Origin: Collinsella aerofaciens
Lineage (GTDB): Bacteria; Actinomycetota; Coriobacteriia; Coriobacteriales; Coriobacteriaceae
Direction: 5' to 3'
Assembly (NCBI GenBank): GCA_021639365.1
Contig: JAJXHK010000001.1
Location: 1 to 64,000, forward strand
DNA: 64,000 nucleotides
Positions within the stretch are counted from its first letter, which is position 1, and each line of letters starts with the position of its first letter. The notes beneath the pieces were generated by a model that was not told the origin of the DNA, searched no databases, and saw only the letters and a list, made by a program, of their open reading frames with translations. Positions 8,797 to 18,104 of this stretch are shown piece after piece. The translations under genes were made by a program, and so were the position numbers.

Positions 8797-9321
8797 CTAC
8801 TGCTGAGCCTGTTCCCCGGTGCCAATGTGTACATCGACGATAACTTGGCGGTAGCTGATGCCACAGGAGTCGAGGATGCGGCGGCTGATGCGTCCATCAT
8901 CGGTGTCGGCGTACTTGTTGTCCAGGTAGACAACCTCGCCCACGCCCACCTGCGCCAAAATCTTGGCGCAGTCGTGGCACGGGAACAGCGTGACGTAGAC
9001 CGTGGAACCCTCGAGGTCCTTGAGCGAGCCACGGTAGTTGAGCACGGCGTTTGCCTCGGCATGCACCACGTAGTTGTGCTTGTCCTGCAGCGGGTCGTCG
9101 CTCGTACCCCACGGGAAAAAGTCGTCGTTGAGCGCCGAGGGCGTACCGTTGTAGCCCACCGAAAGGATGCGGTGGTTGGTGCTGGCGATGCACGCACCCA
9201 CCTGCGTGTTGGGGTCCTTGCTGCGGCGCTGCGCGGCGATGGCCACGCTCATAAAGAACTCGTCCCAGCTAATGACGTCCAGGCGCTTGCCTGACGAAGT
9301 TTGATGAAGATCGTCCGACAT
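8797..9321 (-). CDS. Deoxycytidylate (dCMP) deaminase family protein
   Basis: The enzyme deaminates dCMP to dUMP for thymidylate synthesis. The 174-residue sequence has the zinc-dependent deaminase motifs VVHAEANAVLN (HAE: zinc His and catalytic Glu) and TLFPCHDCAKIL (PCxxC zinc cysteines), and the substrate-proximal segment VGYNGTPSALNDDFF. The start at 9321 is preferred to an upstream in-frame ATG because GGAGG lies eight bases before it. The ComEB/dCMP deaminase family fits in both length and motifs. Confidence 0.94.
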   Translation of the reverse strand: MSDDLHQTSSGKRLDVISWDEFFMSVAIAAQRRSKDPNTQVGACIASTNHRILSVGYNGTPSALNDDFFPWGTSDDPLQDKHNYVVHAEANAVLNYRGSLKDLEGSTVYVTLFPCHDCAKILAQVGVGEVVYLDNKYADTDDGRISRRILDSCGISYRQVIVDVHIGTGEQAQQ

Positions 9322-9405
9322 GGCAGACACCTCCGTAATCGCAATAGTTTGACCCATTGTAGCAGGTGAAAGGTGGGGGCGTTTGTCCCACCGGCGCCCT
9401 CACTT

Positions 9406-10257
9406 TTACACGCGGCGGGGCTTTTGGTTGATGCGGTAGAGCTCGGCGAGTCCTCGCAACGTCAGCGCGTCGTCGACCGTCAGACTGTGACCGACCAACG
9501 CCGCGAGCGCCTCGGCATCGTCGCCGGTAATGACGATGGGCACGTCGCCCTCCCCCGCCGCCTTGGTCGCGCGCATCTCGGCGAGCACCATGTCAAGCAT
9601 GCCGTCGATGCGAGCTACCTCGCCCAGAACCACGCCCGAACGCATGGCCTCGCGCGTGTTGCGACCGATCACATGCGTGGGTGCCGAGGGCTCGACCTGC
9701 GGCAGACGCGCCGCAGCAGCCGAAAGCGAGCGGGCGCCAAGCGCCAGACCCGGCGCGATGACGCCGCCCACAAAGGTGCCGCGCGCGTCGATGACCTCGA
9801 TATTGGTCGTGGTACCCAAGTCGATCACGATGCAGGGAGAGCCGTAGACGGCGCGTGCCGCCACGGCGTCGGCAATGCGGTCGGGGCCGATCTCGGCCGG
9901 ATCGTCGTAGTGTACGGGCATGCCGGTCTTGAGGCCCGGCCCCACGGTGAGCACGCGTCCCGTGCAAGTGCGGGAAAGCGCCGTCTTCCACGGGCGCTCG
10001 AGCGCCGGCACCACGCAGCTCAGCACGGCAGCCGTGGGCACAAGTGCGCCGGGCATGCCCGCATCAGCCGCCAGCGCGGCCATGACTTGAGCGAGACGCA
10101 TACGTGCTTCATCGGCCGTAATGCTCGACGGCGTCGTGATCTCGCACGTCGCAAGCGGGCACTCCTGCGCCGCGGCCGAATCCTCGGCAAACAGGCCAAA
10201 GCGAATGAACGTGTTGCCCACGTCGACCGTCAATATATATGCGCACCCATTAAGCAT
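9406..10257 (-). CDS. coaX: Type III pantothenate kinase
   Basis: CoaX phosphorylates pantothenate in the first step of coenzyme A synthesis. The 283-residue protein shows the ASKHA-fold phosphate motif LTVDVGNTFIRFGLF, the second motif VIDLGTTTNIEVID and the pantothenate-proximal PDRIADAVAA stretch. The start at 10257 follows AAAGGAG at seven bases. It is divergent from the OPT-family transporter gene, with about 190 bp between starts. Confidence 0.95.
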   Translation of the reverse strand: MLNGCAYILTVDVGNTFIRFGLFAEDSAAAQECPLATCEITTPSSITADEARMRLAQVMAALAADAGMPGALVPTAAVLSCVVPALERPWKTALSRTCTGRVLTVGPGLKTGMPVHYDDPAEIGPDRIADAVAARAVYGSPCIVIDLGTTTNIEVIDARGTFVGGVIAPGLALGARSLSAAAARLPQVEPSAPTHVIGRNTREAMRSGVVLGEVARIDGMLDMVLAEMRATKAAGEGDVPIVITGDDAEALAALVGHSLTVDDALTLRGLAELYRINQKPRRV

Positions 10258-10448
10258 CGTCGGCGCTCCTTTCGTCTGCCCAGCAGTATATCGCCTACCT
10301 AAACCAGTCATCCCAAAATGACTACCTTGCCGCTATACTGGTGCGCGGTCGTTTGCGAGCTCACACGGCGGCCCTTGGTAACCCGACTTCCCGCGCCGTA
10401 TCCGTAGCGGCGCTCCCGGGGGAGCGGATATACGCAAAGGAGTTTTAT

Positions 10449-12152
10449 ATGAGCAATCCCTCGAACCGCGCCTCGATGCGCGGGCAACTCACGCTGCGCG
10501 GCGTCGTCATCGGCGTCCTTGGCTGCGTGATCATCACGGCAAGCTCGGCCTACACCGCCCTCAAGATGGGCGCACTCCCCTGGCCGATCGTCTTCGCTGC
10601 CGTCATCTCGCTGTTCTTCCTTAAGCTCATGGGCAACGCCAGCCTCAACGAGGCAAACGTCACCCACACCATCATGTCCGCAGGCGCCATGGTCGCCGGC
10701 GGTCTGGCGTTTACCATCCCGGGCGCCTGGATGCTGGGCTATGCCGACCAGATCAGCTGGCTCGACATGTTTATCGTGGCACTCGCCGGCACCATCCTGG
10801 GCCTGCTGGCCACCGCGCTCATCCACCGTCACTTTATCGTGGATGCCGCGTTGGAGTTCCCCACCGGCAACGCCGCAGCTCAGACCCTGCGCGCCACCGA
10901 GGCCGGCGGCAAGACCGGCAAGCAGCTCTTTGGCTCTATGGCCATCGCCGGCATCTATAGCGTGCTGCGCGACGCCCTGGGCGTGGTGCCCAGCATGCTG
11001 TGCACGCTCAACATCCCCGGCGTGACCTTTGGCATCTACAACTCGCCCATGCTGCTCTCCGTCGGCTTCCTCGTGGGATTCGCCCCGGTCGCCTTCTGGT
11101 TTGCCGGCGCCCTGCTGGGCAACTTTGGCATCATCGTCGGCGGCACCGCTGCCGGCCTATTCGATGTTGTAACCGCACAGGGCATCGTCAAGTCCCTCGG
11201 CATGGGCCTCATGATGGGCTTTGGCGTCGCCGTCGTCCTCAAGGACATCCTGCCGCAGGTCGCCGGTATCGTCCGCGGTCTTGCCGCCGACAGCTCCACC
11301 GACACCGACGAGCAGTCGCTCATCTCGGGCTCCCTTAAGCTCGACGCCGGCATCATCGGCCTGGGCGCTGCCGCCATCGCCGTGATCGTCGCCATCGCGC
11401 TCGACCTTGGCCCCGTTCCGGCTGTCATCGTCACGCTGTTCACCTTTGTCACCACCATCATGAGCGCACAGAGCTGCGGCCAGACGGGTATCGACCCCAT
11501 GGAGATCTTTGGCCTCATCGTTATGCTCATCGTGGCTGCCTTTGCACAGATCGCTCAGGTCAAGCTGTTCTTTATCGCCGGCATCGTAGCCGTGGCGTGC
11601 GGCCTTGCGGGCGACGTCATGAATGACTTTAAGGCCGGCGCCGTGCTGGGCACCAACCCGCGTGCGCAGTGGATCGGCCAAGCCATCGGCGGCATCGTGG
11701 GCGCCCTGGTCGCCGCAGCCGTCATGGTCGCGCTCGTCACCGCCTATGGCCCGGACGCCTTTGGTCCCGACAAGAGCTTTGTTGCCGCGCAGGCAAGCGT
11801 CGTCGCCACCATGGTCTCGGGCATCCCGAGCGTGCCGTGGTTCGTTGGCGGCTTTATCGCCGGCATCGTCATGTACTGGCTCGGCATTCCGGCCATGATG
11901 ATCGGCCTGGGCGTGTACCTGCCGTTCTACATGTCACTCACGGCATTCCTGGGCTCCTGCGTCAAACTCGCCTACGACAAGTGGTCCGCCCACCGCGACG
12001 CCACCGCTGGTCTTTCCGACGAGGAGAGGGCTGCCAAGGACGCCGCCTTTCAGGAGCAGGGCCTGGTTGTCGCCAGCGGCCTGCTGGGCGGCGAGTCCAT
12101 CGTCGGCGTTATTCTGGCGTTTGTCTCTGTTGGCCTGAGCCTGCTGGGCTAA
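10449..12152 (+). CDS. OPT-family oligopeptide/metal-chelate transporter
   Basis: This 567-residue, strongly hydrophobic protein has about 14-16 membrane helices and matches the OPT superfamily in its N-terminal block (GVVIGVLGCVIITASSAYTALKMG and following helices) and in the ALEFPTGNAAAQTL motif. OPT members import oligopeptides or metal chelates by proton symport. The start at 10449 is set by AAAGGAG. The 5' leader holds a nested hairpin (about 10394-10437: CCGTATCCG pairing with CGGATATACG around CGCTCCCGGGGGAGCG) ending just before the ribosome site, which could affect translation. A possible -10 TATACT lies at 10334. A strong terminator follows the gene. Confidence 0.9.
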   Translation: MSNPSNRASMRGQLTLRGVVIGVLGCVIITASSAYTALKMGALPWPIVFAAVISLFFLKLMGNASLNEANVTHTIMSAGAMVAGGLAFTIPGAWMLGYADQISWLDMFIVALAGTILGLLATALIHRHFIVDAALEFPTGNAAAQTLRATEAGGKTGKQLFGSMAIAGIYSVLRDALGVVPSMLCTLNIPGVTFGIYNSPMLLSVGFLVGFAPVAFWFAGALLGNFGIIVGGTAAGLFDVVTAQGIVKSLGMGLMMGFGVAVVLKDILPQVAGIVRGLAADSSTDTDEQSLISGSLKLDAGIIGLGAAAIAVIVAIALDLGPVPAVIVTLFTFVTTIMSAQSCGQTGIDPMEIFGLIVMLIVAAFAQIAQVKLFFIAGIVAVACGLAGDVMNDFKAGAVLGTNPRAQWIGQAIGGIVGALVAAAVMVALVTAYGPDAFGPDKSFVAAQASVVATMVSGIPSVPWFVGGFIAGIVMYWLGIPAMMIGLGVYLPFYMSLTAFLGSCVKLAYDKWSAHRDATAGLSDEERAAKDAAFQEQGLVVASGLLGGESIVGVILAFVSVGLSLLG

Positions 12153-12193
12153 GCTGAGCAGCTGCTCGGCAGCAACCATATTGCCTACGATTT

Positions 12194-12235
12194 GCCCGGT
12201 CGGTAGCTTTTGCGGCTACCGACCGGGCTTTTTGA
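12194..12235 (+). terminator. Intrinsic terminator of the OPT gene
   Basis: A perfect 14-bp stem (12194-12207 with 12215-12228) is followed by TTTTT. Confidence 0.9.
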
Positions 12236-12240
12236 TATCG

Positions 12241-12286
12241 AAACAAAGAAAGGCCGGCGCGCTGCGTATGACAGCGCGCCGGCCTT
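12241..12286 (-). terminator. Intrinsic terminator of the surface protein gene
   Basis: A 15-bp perfect stem (12250-12264 with 12272-12286) is followed, on the minus strand, by a T-rich tract. It ends the minus-strand surface protein gene and faces the OPT terminator. Confidence 0.85.
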
Positions 12287-12352
12287 ATCGTTTGGCTATC
12301 GAGACGGTCCCGCTAAGAATTGAAGTTCGTTGCAGAGCCGACGCCCGAATCA

Positions 12353-15300
12353 CTACATGTGCTTGCGACGACGATCGCCCAGCGTCACGCCCGCAGCCAC
12401 GAGCGTAATACCGCCGATAACGAAGACCTCGCCCGCAAGCGCGGAGTCATCACCGGTCTGGGCGAGCGCGGCAGGCGCAGCCTGTTTCTTGGCGACAGGA
12501 GCCTTTGCGGCGGCCTGCGTAACCTGGGGCTTGGCCTGAGGCTTGCTCTGCGGCTCGGCCTTGGGATGATACTTGTCGTACTCGGCCTGCGCGGCAGCCA
12601 GGACATCCTTGGCATCGCCAAGCTCGGCAAGCGCGGCGGCATAGGCGTCGTTGGCATCGGACAGCTTGGCATCGGCATCGCTCAGAGCAGCCTTGAGACC
12701 AGCGGCAGCATCGACGGCAGCCTTATAGCGAGCGTAGGCAGCGTTCAGCTTGACCAGCTTCTCGTTGCCCGTCGTGCCCGCGGCAAGGGATGCCTTGTGG
12801 TCGACAGCCTCAAGATCGGCCTTGAGTGCCTCATCGTTGGCAAGCTCGGCCTTGGCCTTGACGATATCGAGGTTCGCATCGACGACGGCTTCGTTGGCGG
12901 CCTCGAGCTGCTTCTGGGCATCGGCGACACCGGCGACGGCAGCGTCATAGGCGGCCTTGGCGTCGTCGACCGCCTTCTGGGCACCGGCGAAGCGCTCGAA
13001 GGCCTTGTTTGCGCGGGCCAGCTCGCCCTCGGCGGCCTTGACCTTCGCCTGTGCGTCGGACACGGCCTGCGTCTTGGCGGCAACTGCCTGCTTGGCATCC
13101 GAAAGAGCGGTCGCGGCGTGTGCGCCTGCGGCTTGAGCCTTATCTACGCCAGCCTGAGCGGCGTCGTCGGCCTTCTTGGCCCCGTCAAGCGCGCCCTGCT
13201 TGCTCGCAAGGTTCGCATTAGCGGCATCGCGCTTGGCAGTAAGGTCCTTGACCGAAGCGGTGGCGTTGTCATAAGCCTCGCTGGCCTTGTCGGATTTTGC
13301 CTTGGCAGCCTCGCAGGCGCTGCGAGCCTTCGCCTTGTGAGCAGCGGCCTCGGCTGCCTTCGTCTTGCTGTCAGCAAGCGTGGCGTTTGCCTTATCGAGA
13401 GCTGCCTGGGCAGTAGCGGCCTCGCCCTTGGCGGCATCGAGGTTCTGTTTGAGGGACTCGATGTCAATTCCGCCGAGTGCGTCCTTCGCGGCGTCGTATG
13501 CCGTCTTCGCGGCGGCGGTGCCGGACTTAGCCTTCTCGTACTCACCCTTGGCGGTGTTCACGTTCGTGTCGGCCGCGGTATAGGCGTCGCGAGCGCTTTC
13601 TTGCTTATCCAATGCGTTAGAATAAGCCGTTCCAGCAGCCCCGAAATTCTTCTGCGCCTCAGCAAGCTTATTCTGAAGCTGCTTCAGCTGCTCCTTCTGC
13701 TCCTGCGTGCCGCCTGCGTTGTAGGCGGAATCGATGTAGTCGTTGAGGAGCTTCTTGAACTCGGAGACAGTGAAATCGGCCTGCGTGTCATCAGCGCTGT
13801 AATCGAAGATGGTTACCTCGGAATCGGTGTTCTTACCGCTACCGGTTGCGATGCCGATAGCCTTCGCACCGGCATCGATAATGTTGAGATAATGCCCGCA
13901 CTCATGGTAGATGCTGTTGTAGTGCTGGTAGATATAGTAGGAATCATATCGATGGCTTCCAAGTGCGTCGCCATACTGCGCGACGTACTTATCGAATGCC
14001 TCCTTCTCCTGGGTGTAGAGACCGGTATAGGGCCAGCCGAGGGTATCCTCGGTTTCGCCGCCGGTATATGCACCGCCTCCGCCGGCAAGATTTTCGCCGT
14101 TGTCGTAGTAGCAGCCCGAGTGCCCCCAGATGTTCGATGAATATGATGTATTAAGGGCGGCTGCCGCAGTCATGCGGAGGCTGACGCTGAGCACCGACTG
14201 GCCGTTCGCCTTGCGGAGGTTGTTCTGGGTATCGAGGTAGGTCAGGGCGTTGCGCATCTGCTCCAAGGAAAGCGGATTGGTGTCGCGAGACATGTCCTGA
14301 TCGACGTACTGGTCATACCATTCGGCCTTGTCATCGGCACCGGTCAACGTCGATACGGCATCCTGGGCGTTCTTTTTCTGCGTGGCTGTGAACTGGCTGC
14401 CGCCGATGATGTAGTTCATGAAGCCGAACATACCCTGACTGATGACTTCCTGGTCAACGGTCATGTTCGACTTGAGGTCGGCAATCTGCTGGTTAAGCTT
14501 CTCGACCTCGGCGTTTGCGGCGTCGTATGCATTGTGCGCGTCGGTTACTTCAGCACGAGCCTGATCGAACTCGTTGCTCTTCTGCTGACGAATCTCGACG
14601 AGTCGGTCGTACTCAGCCTTCTTGTCGGCCTCGGTCTGCTGGGCCTGCTCGTATGCCGTCTTCGCGGCGTCACGCTTACTGGCCGCGTCCTTGTACTCCT
14701 TGTTTGCCGCATCGTATGCAGACTGGGCAGATGCCACAGCAGCGTTGGCGGCGTTGGCCTTCTCCTGCGCGGCGGTGACGGTAGTCTGCGCAGCCTGCAG
14801 GTTCGCCTGTGCGGTGGCGTCTGCAGTCGTCGCGGCTTCGAGCGCGTCCTGCGCGGTCTTGAGCTCACCAGCAGCAGCGATCTTGGCGGCCTCAAGCGCA
14901 CTCAGGTCAACACCCGTACCCGAGACGGCAGCATCGAGCGCGGCCTGCGCCTGGCTGAGCTTCTGCTGGGCGTTATCGCGCGCGGTGGTTGCGGCTGCGA
15001 GCGCAGCGGCAGTCTCCTGCTTCTTGGCCTGGGCGGAAGTCAGAGCGGCCTCGGTATTCTGCTTTTCCTGCTGGGCGCTGGCCTCGGCAGCCTTGGCCTG
15101 GTCCAGATTGGCCTGTGCAGTAGTAACGGCCTTATTGGCGTCATCGAGCTTTGCCTGCGCGTCCTCGACGGCTTTCTTGGCGGCCTCGTACTCGTCCATA
15201 CCCATGGCCTTGAGCTTGGCCTGGGCATCATCGAGGGCCTTCTTGGCCTCATCCTGCTTTGCCTTGGCGTCCTTGAGCGCCTGGGTCTCGTCCTCGACAC

Positions 15301-15820
15301 TCTTGTTGGCCTGATCGAGCTGATCGTTCAGGTCGCCCAGCTTCTTCTGCTGCTGCTCGGTCTTTTCGACAGCGGCTTTGAGCTCGTCAATCTTCTCCTG
15401 AAGCGCGGCTACCTCGGCCTCGTTCTGCTCGGCGGCGTTATCGGTCACGGCCTGCGAGGCCTGATTCTTTTGCTGCTGCGCCTGCTTTTGAGACTGGCCC
15501 GCCGCGTCGGCCTTCTTCTGGGCGGCATCGTAGGCGGCCTGAGCGTCCTTGAGCTGCTTTGCCGACTCCTCGGCCAGCTGGGCAGCCGTCTTTACGACCG
15601 CTTGGTTACCGGCGGCAACGGTATTCTCTACAGAACTACCCCCCCCCTGAACAGAATCGCCGTTATCGGTTGACGGTGCGGCGATTGCCGCCAGCGGCGA
15701 CATGAGCGGCTGAGCGATGAGGCCCGCCGTCAAAACGGTTGCGACGGCGCGGTTGGCAACGCCCTTGACGTTGACGGCCTTGGCCCGAGGCTCAAAGTGT
15801 TGTGGACTGTAGTTTGCCAT
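12353..15820 (-). CDS. Coiled-coil cell-wall-anchored surface protein with CAP-like domain
   Basis: This 1155-residue secreted protein begins with a long signal peptide (hydrophobic part about residues 25-48, AAIAAP at the likely cleavage zone). Residues about 70-470 are Ala/Gln/Lys/Asp-rich heptad-like coiled coil. A globular segment of about residues 505-690 has CAP/SCP-like features: WGHSG near 565, GENLAGGGG near 577 and YHECGHYLNI near 643. A second coiled coil covers about 700-1080, then a Pro/Lys/Gln linker, the sortase-type motif LAQTG at 1119, a hydrophobic helix and the charged tail DRRRKHM. LAXTG fits class E sortases of actinobacteria. The overall layout resembles streptococcal SEC10/PgrA-type surface exclusion proteins. 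A G9 tract lies in codons 58-61. The start has AAAGGGAG upstream. Confidence 0.88.
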   Translation of the reverse strand: MANYSPQHFEPRAKAVNVKGVANRAVATVLTAGLIAQPLMSPLAAIAAPSTDNGDSVQGGGSSVENTVAAGNQAVVKTAAQLAEESAKQLKDAQAAYDAAQKKADAAGQSQKQAQQQKNQASQAVTDNAAEQNEAEVAALQEKIDELKAAVEKTEQQQKKLGDLNDQLDQANKSVEDETQALKDAKAKQDEAKKALDDAQAKLKAMGMDEYEAAKKAVEDAQAKLDDANKAVTTAQANLDQAKAAEASAQQEKQNTEAALTSAQAKKQETAAALAAATTARDNAQQKLSQAQAALDAAVSGTGVDLSALEAAKIAAAGELKTAQDALEAATTADATAQANLQAAQTTVTAAQEKANAANAAVASAQSAYDAANKEYKDAASKRDAAKTAYEQAQQTEADKKAEYDRLVEIRQQKSNEFDQARAEVTDAHNAYDAANAEVEKLNQQIADLKSNMTVDQEVISQGMFGFMNYIIGGSQFTATQKKNAQDAVSTLTGADDKAEWYDQYVDQDMSRDTNPLSLEQMRNALTYLDTQNNLRKANGQSVLSVSLRMTAAAALNTSYSSNIWGHSGCYYDNGENLAGGGGAYTGGETEDTLGWPYTGLYTQEKEAFDKYVAQYGDALGSHRYDSYYIYQHYNSIYHECGHYLNIIDAGAKAIGIATGSGKNTDSEVTIFDYSADDTQADFTVSEFKKLLNDYIDSAYNAGGTQEQKEQLKQLQNKLAEAQKNFGAAGTAYSNALDKQESARDAYTAADTNVNTAKGEYEKAKSGTAAAKTAYDAAKDALGGIDIESLKQNLDAAKGEAATAQAALDKANATLADSKTKAAEAAAHKAKARSACEAAKAKSDKASEAYDNATASVKDLTAKRDAANANLASKQGALDGAKKADDAAQAGVDKAQAAGAHAATALSDAKQAVAAKTQAVSDAQAKVKAAEGELARANKAFERFAGAQKAVDDAKAAYDAAVAGVADAQKQLEAANEAVVDANLDIVKAKAELANDEALKADLEAVDHKASLAAGTTGNEKLVKLNAAYARYKAAVDAAAGLKAALSDADAKLSDANDAYAAALAELGDAKDVLAAAQAEYDKYHPKAEPQSKPQAKPQVTQAAAKAPVAKKQAAPAALAQTGDDSALAGEVFVIGGITLVAAGVTLGDRRRKHM
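15639..15647 (-). repeat. G9 homopolymer in surface protein coding sequence
   Basis: Nine consecutive G on the coding strand encode Gly-Gly-Gly after Gln58, about ten codons past the predicted signal peptide. A gain or loss of one base would frameshift the remaining 1090 codons. Confidence 0.95.
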
Positions 15821-16127
15821 GGCTTTCTCCCTTTGACACGGATGTATCCATACGTATCAAACGGTAGCTGTCGATTTTTGAATTCTGTTGCGCAACATTG
15901 GCGACCAGCGTATTTTTTGAAATTCGTGCTCCTGTGCTTCACAATTTCGTCACATTTGAAGGAGCTGGTGCATCATATTTTCGCGGGATGGAATTGAGCC
16001 TGTGATTTGCATTTGCTCCCGCGTCATCCGCCCTATCGGATTCCGCATCCAACAGACACCCCGCCCGCCACGGTGTAGAGTTAAGACAACGGGCGCGTTG
16101 CGCGGACCGCGCTGGAACGAGGTGGAC
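15821..16127. other. Divergent intergenic region, no clear element
   Basis: About 300 bp separate the surface protein gene and the DUF389 gene, which diverge. It is AT-richer than its surroundings near 15850-15970 and must hold both promoters. I could not pick out a convincing promoter pair or an RNA element. Confidence 0.5.
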
Positions 16128-17267
16128 ATGGAACTCGACAAACAACAGATCAAGCGACTACGCGAACGCCATCACCGGCGCCACGGCATTCGCCCCGCCC
16201 ATAGTGAGGCTGCCGAGCAGGCTGGTCGCTTTTTAAAGCGCGCATTCAACATTCGCGAGGGTCGCGCGCCCTACCACGTAATCCGTAAGCGCTTTGTAAA
16301 CGGGGCGCGCCTGACCGGCTCTCACCTGTGCATCCTCATCATCGCCATGCTCATCGCAAGCATCGGCCTTGATATCGATTCGGACATCGCCATCGTGGGC
16401 GCCATGCTCATCTGCCCGCTTATGGGATCGGTCCTTGCCATGGCATATGGCATCGCCACGCTCGACCGCGAGATTACCGTCGAAGCCGTCGCCAGCCTTG
16501 CGCTGCAGATGGCCTTTTGCCTGGTCACGTCCACGTTGTACTTTAAGCTCTCGCCCCTTGGCACCACCACGGCGGCCATCATCGACAATTCGACACCGAC
16601 TGTGTGGGACCTTGCCGTCGCGCTCGCAGGCGGCTTTGCGGGCGGGCTGGGCAACTCGCGCGACCAGGAGCCCGCCACGCTCATCGCCGGCGTGGCCGTG
16701 GCGACCGCGCTGATGCCGCCCCTGTGCGCGGCGGGCTACGGCATCGCCATCGCAAGCGGATCGCTGTTTCTCTCGGCGCTCTACGAGTTTGGCATCAACG
16801 TGGTCTTTATCGCACTCGCGGCCGAAGTCGTGCTACTTCTATTGCGCGTGCCGCTCAAGCGTGATCTCAACGGCGACGGCATTGTGACCGCCGAGGAAAA
16901 CGCCGAGGTCGACGAGCTGTCACGCAAGGTGCGCCGCCGCATTATTGTGGGCACGGTAGTCTTTGCCATCCCCTGCATCGTTATGACCGCGGGTTCCATT
17001 GGCTCGGCGCAGGCCGGCGTGCAGGACGGCTACGGCGTCACCGAAACCACGCGCGAGCTCGCGGCGGTGCTGCCGGGCTTTAAGGATTACACCGTCGCTG
17101 TCGAGACCTCGGCTACCGAAGGCAACGAGGAGGGCGTTGTCGAGCGCCAAACTGTCGCCCATGTGACAACGAGCGAGGCGCTCGGAACGCACGACCGCCA
17201 CGTCGCCCGCAAGCTCATCGACCTCAATGTGCCCGAACTCGATCGCGTGGAGTTTGATGTGCAGTGA
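16128..17267 (+). CDS. DUF389 family membrane protein with an EF-hand-type loop
   Basis: This 379-residue protein has about six to seven membrane helices and the DUF389 core: DSDIAIVGAMLICPLMGSVL, then GGFAGGLGNSRDQEPATLIAG and VAVATALMPPLCAAGYG. The function of the family is not established; some members are suggested to be transporters. Between two membrane helices, residues about 246-257 read DLNGDGIVTAEE, which has D, N, D, I, T and E at loop positions 1, 3, 5, 7, 9 and 12 of a canonical calcium-binding EF-hand. The start at 16128 follows GAGGTGG. The C-terminal 90 residues form a soluble domain. Confidence 0.88.
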   Translation: MELDKQQIKRLRERHHRRHGIRPAHSEAAEQAGRFLKRAFNIREGRAPYHVIRKRFVNGARLTGSHLCILIIAMLIASIGLDIDSDIAIVGAMLICPLMGSVLAMAYGIATLDREITVEAVASLALQMAFCLVTSTLYFKLSPLGTTTAAIIDNSTPTVWDLAVALAGGFAGGLGNSRDQEPATLIAGVAVATALMPPLCAAGYGIAIASGSLFLSALYEFGINVVFIALAAEVVLLLLRVPLKRDLNGDGIVTAEENAEVDELSRKVRRRIIVGTVVFAIPCIVMTAGSIGSAQAGVQDGYGVTETTRELAAVLPGFKDYTVAVETSATEGNEEGVVERQTVAHVTTSEALGTHDRHVARKLIDLNVPELDRVEFDVQ

Positions 17268-17341
17268 TGCCGACGCGGGATGAACGCTCGCACGGACGCA
17301 AGCTGCGACGAGGCGCAGACGCGATACGGACACGAGCAAAT

Positions 17342-17381
17342 AGCGGGGTGCAGTTCACGCCCGCGCCCCGCTCGCCATTTT
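17342..17381 (+). terminator. Weak terminator candidate after the DUF389 gene
   Basis: AGCGGGGTGC and GCGCCCCGCT can pair with one wobble, followed shortly by ATTTTATT. The T-run is displaced, so this is tentative. Confidence 0.35.
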
Positions 17382-17392
17382 ATTGCCGTGAA

Positions 17393-17842
17393 TCAACTGG
17401 CCGGATCGACATCGCCAGACTCCACTGTAAACGCCGGACCGGTACTCACCAGATAAAAACGGGTCACCCTGGTATCTCTAAATAGGTAGAGCAAGCCCTG
17501 ATCGCGTCGGCGCGAAATATATGCCACGTGGACCGTACCAAATATTTCGCTGTTTTCATTCTTTAATACCAGAATGTTGGGGTCGTCCATACGCTCGAAC
17601 TGTCCATCAACGCAGCCGCCGCCCTTGCCGACCAACTGCCATCGATGGTTATCCTCTTCAAGAAAGGCCAGGGTTTCCAAACCTGCTTTGTCATCCCGAT
17701 AGTAACCATCAATGGCAAAGCCTTCGGAAGTGCATTCCTGCATATAGGATGTTTCTCGACTTATAGCGAACTGCCCTATAGCGCCTAGGAGCACAGCTAG
17801 GCAAACCACTGCAAGGGTTATTGAGATAGTGCGGCGGCCCAT
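17393..17842 (-). CDS. Hypothetical membrane-anchored or secreted small protein
   Basis: The 149-residue protein has one N-terminal hydrophobic helix (residues 6-25) and a soluble remainder with a pair of cysteines (in ECTSEGF and GGGCVDG) that could form a disulfide outside the cell. The body looks like a small beta-rich domain (YLFRDTRVTRFYLVSTGPAF). I do not recognise a family. The ribosome site is poor, so the exact start is uncertain. It stands alone between the DUF389 gene and the AAC(3)-like gene. Confidence 0.5.
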   Translation of the reverse strand: MGRRTISITLAVVCLAVLLGAIGQFAISRETSYMQECTSEGFAIDGYYRDDKAGLETLAFLEEDNHRWQLVGKGGGCVDGQFERMDDPNILVLKNENSEIFGTVHVAYISRRRDQGLLYLFRDTRVTRFYLVSTGPAFTVESGDVDPAS

Positions 17843-18104
17843 GCTAGCCAGCCCGATACTTGTTTAACGGAGCGCGAAACATACTTGGCACCTCCGATAT
17901 CAGAGCAAACGTCACCCGCAGCCCGGCGGCAGTCATATAATTCCAACATCAAACCATATGGCTGCCACTCGCGAGAGGAGTATCGGCGAACGGTGCATTT
18001 TTGCGCTCCATTGGTCAAACGTCAACGCGCGCTACAGCTCTTGCCCGATCAATTCAGATTTTGTCGCATACTACCGTAGATCCCCAACGCTTCCACCCCC
18101 CGAA

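Noticed and set aside
12320..15673. Long open frames on the plus strand opposite the surface protein gene
   Set aside because: They mirror the biased codons of the coiled-coil gene (Ala/Lys/Asp repeats), have no ribosome sites and no recognisable domains.
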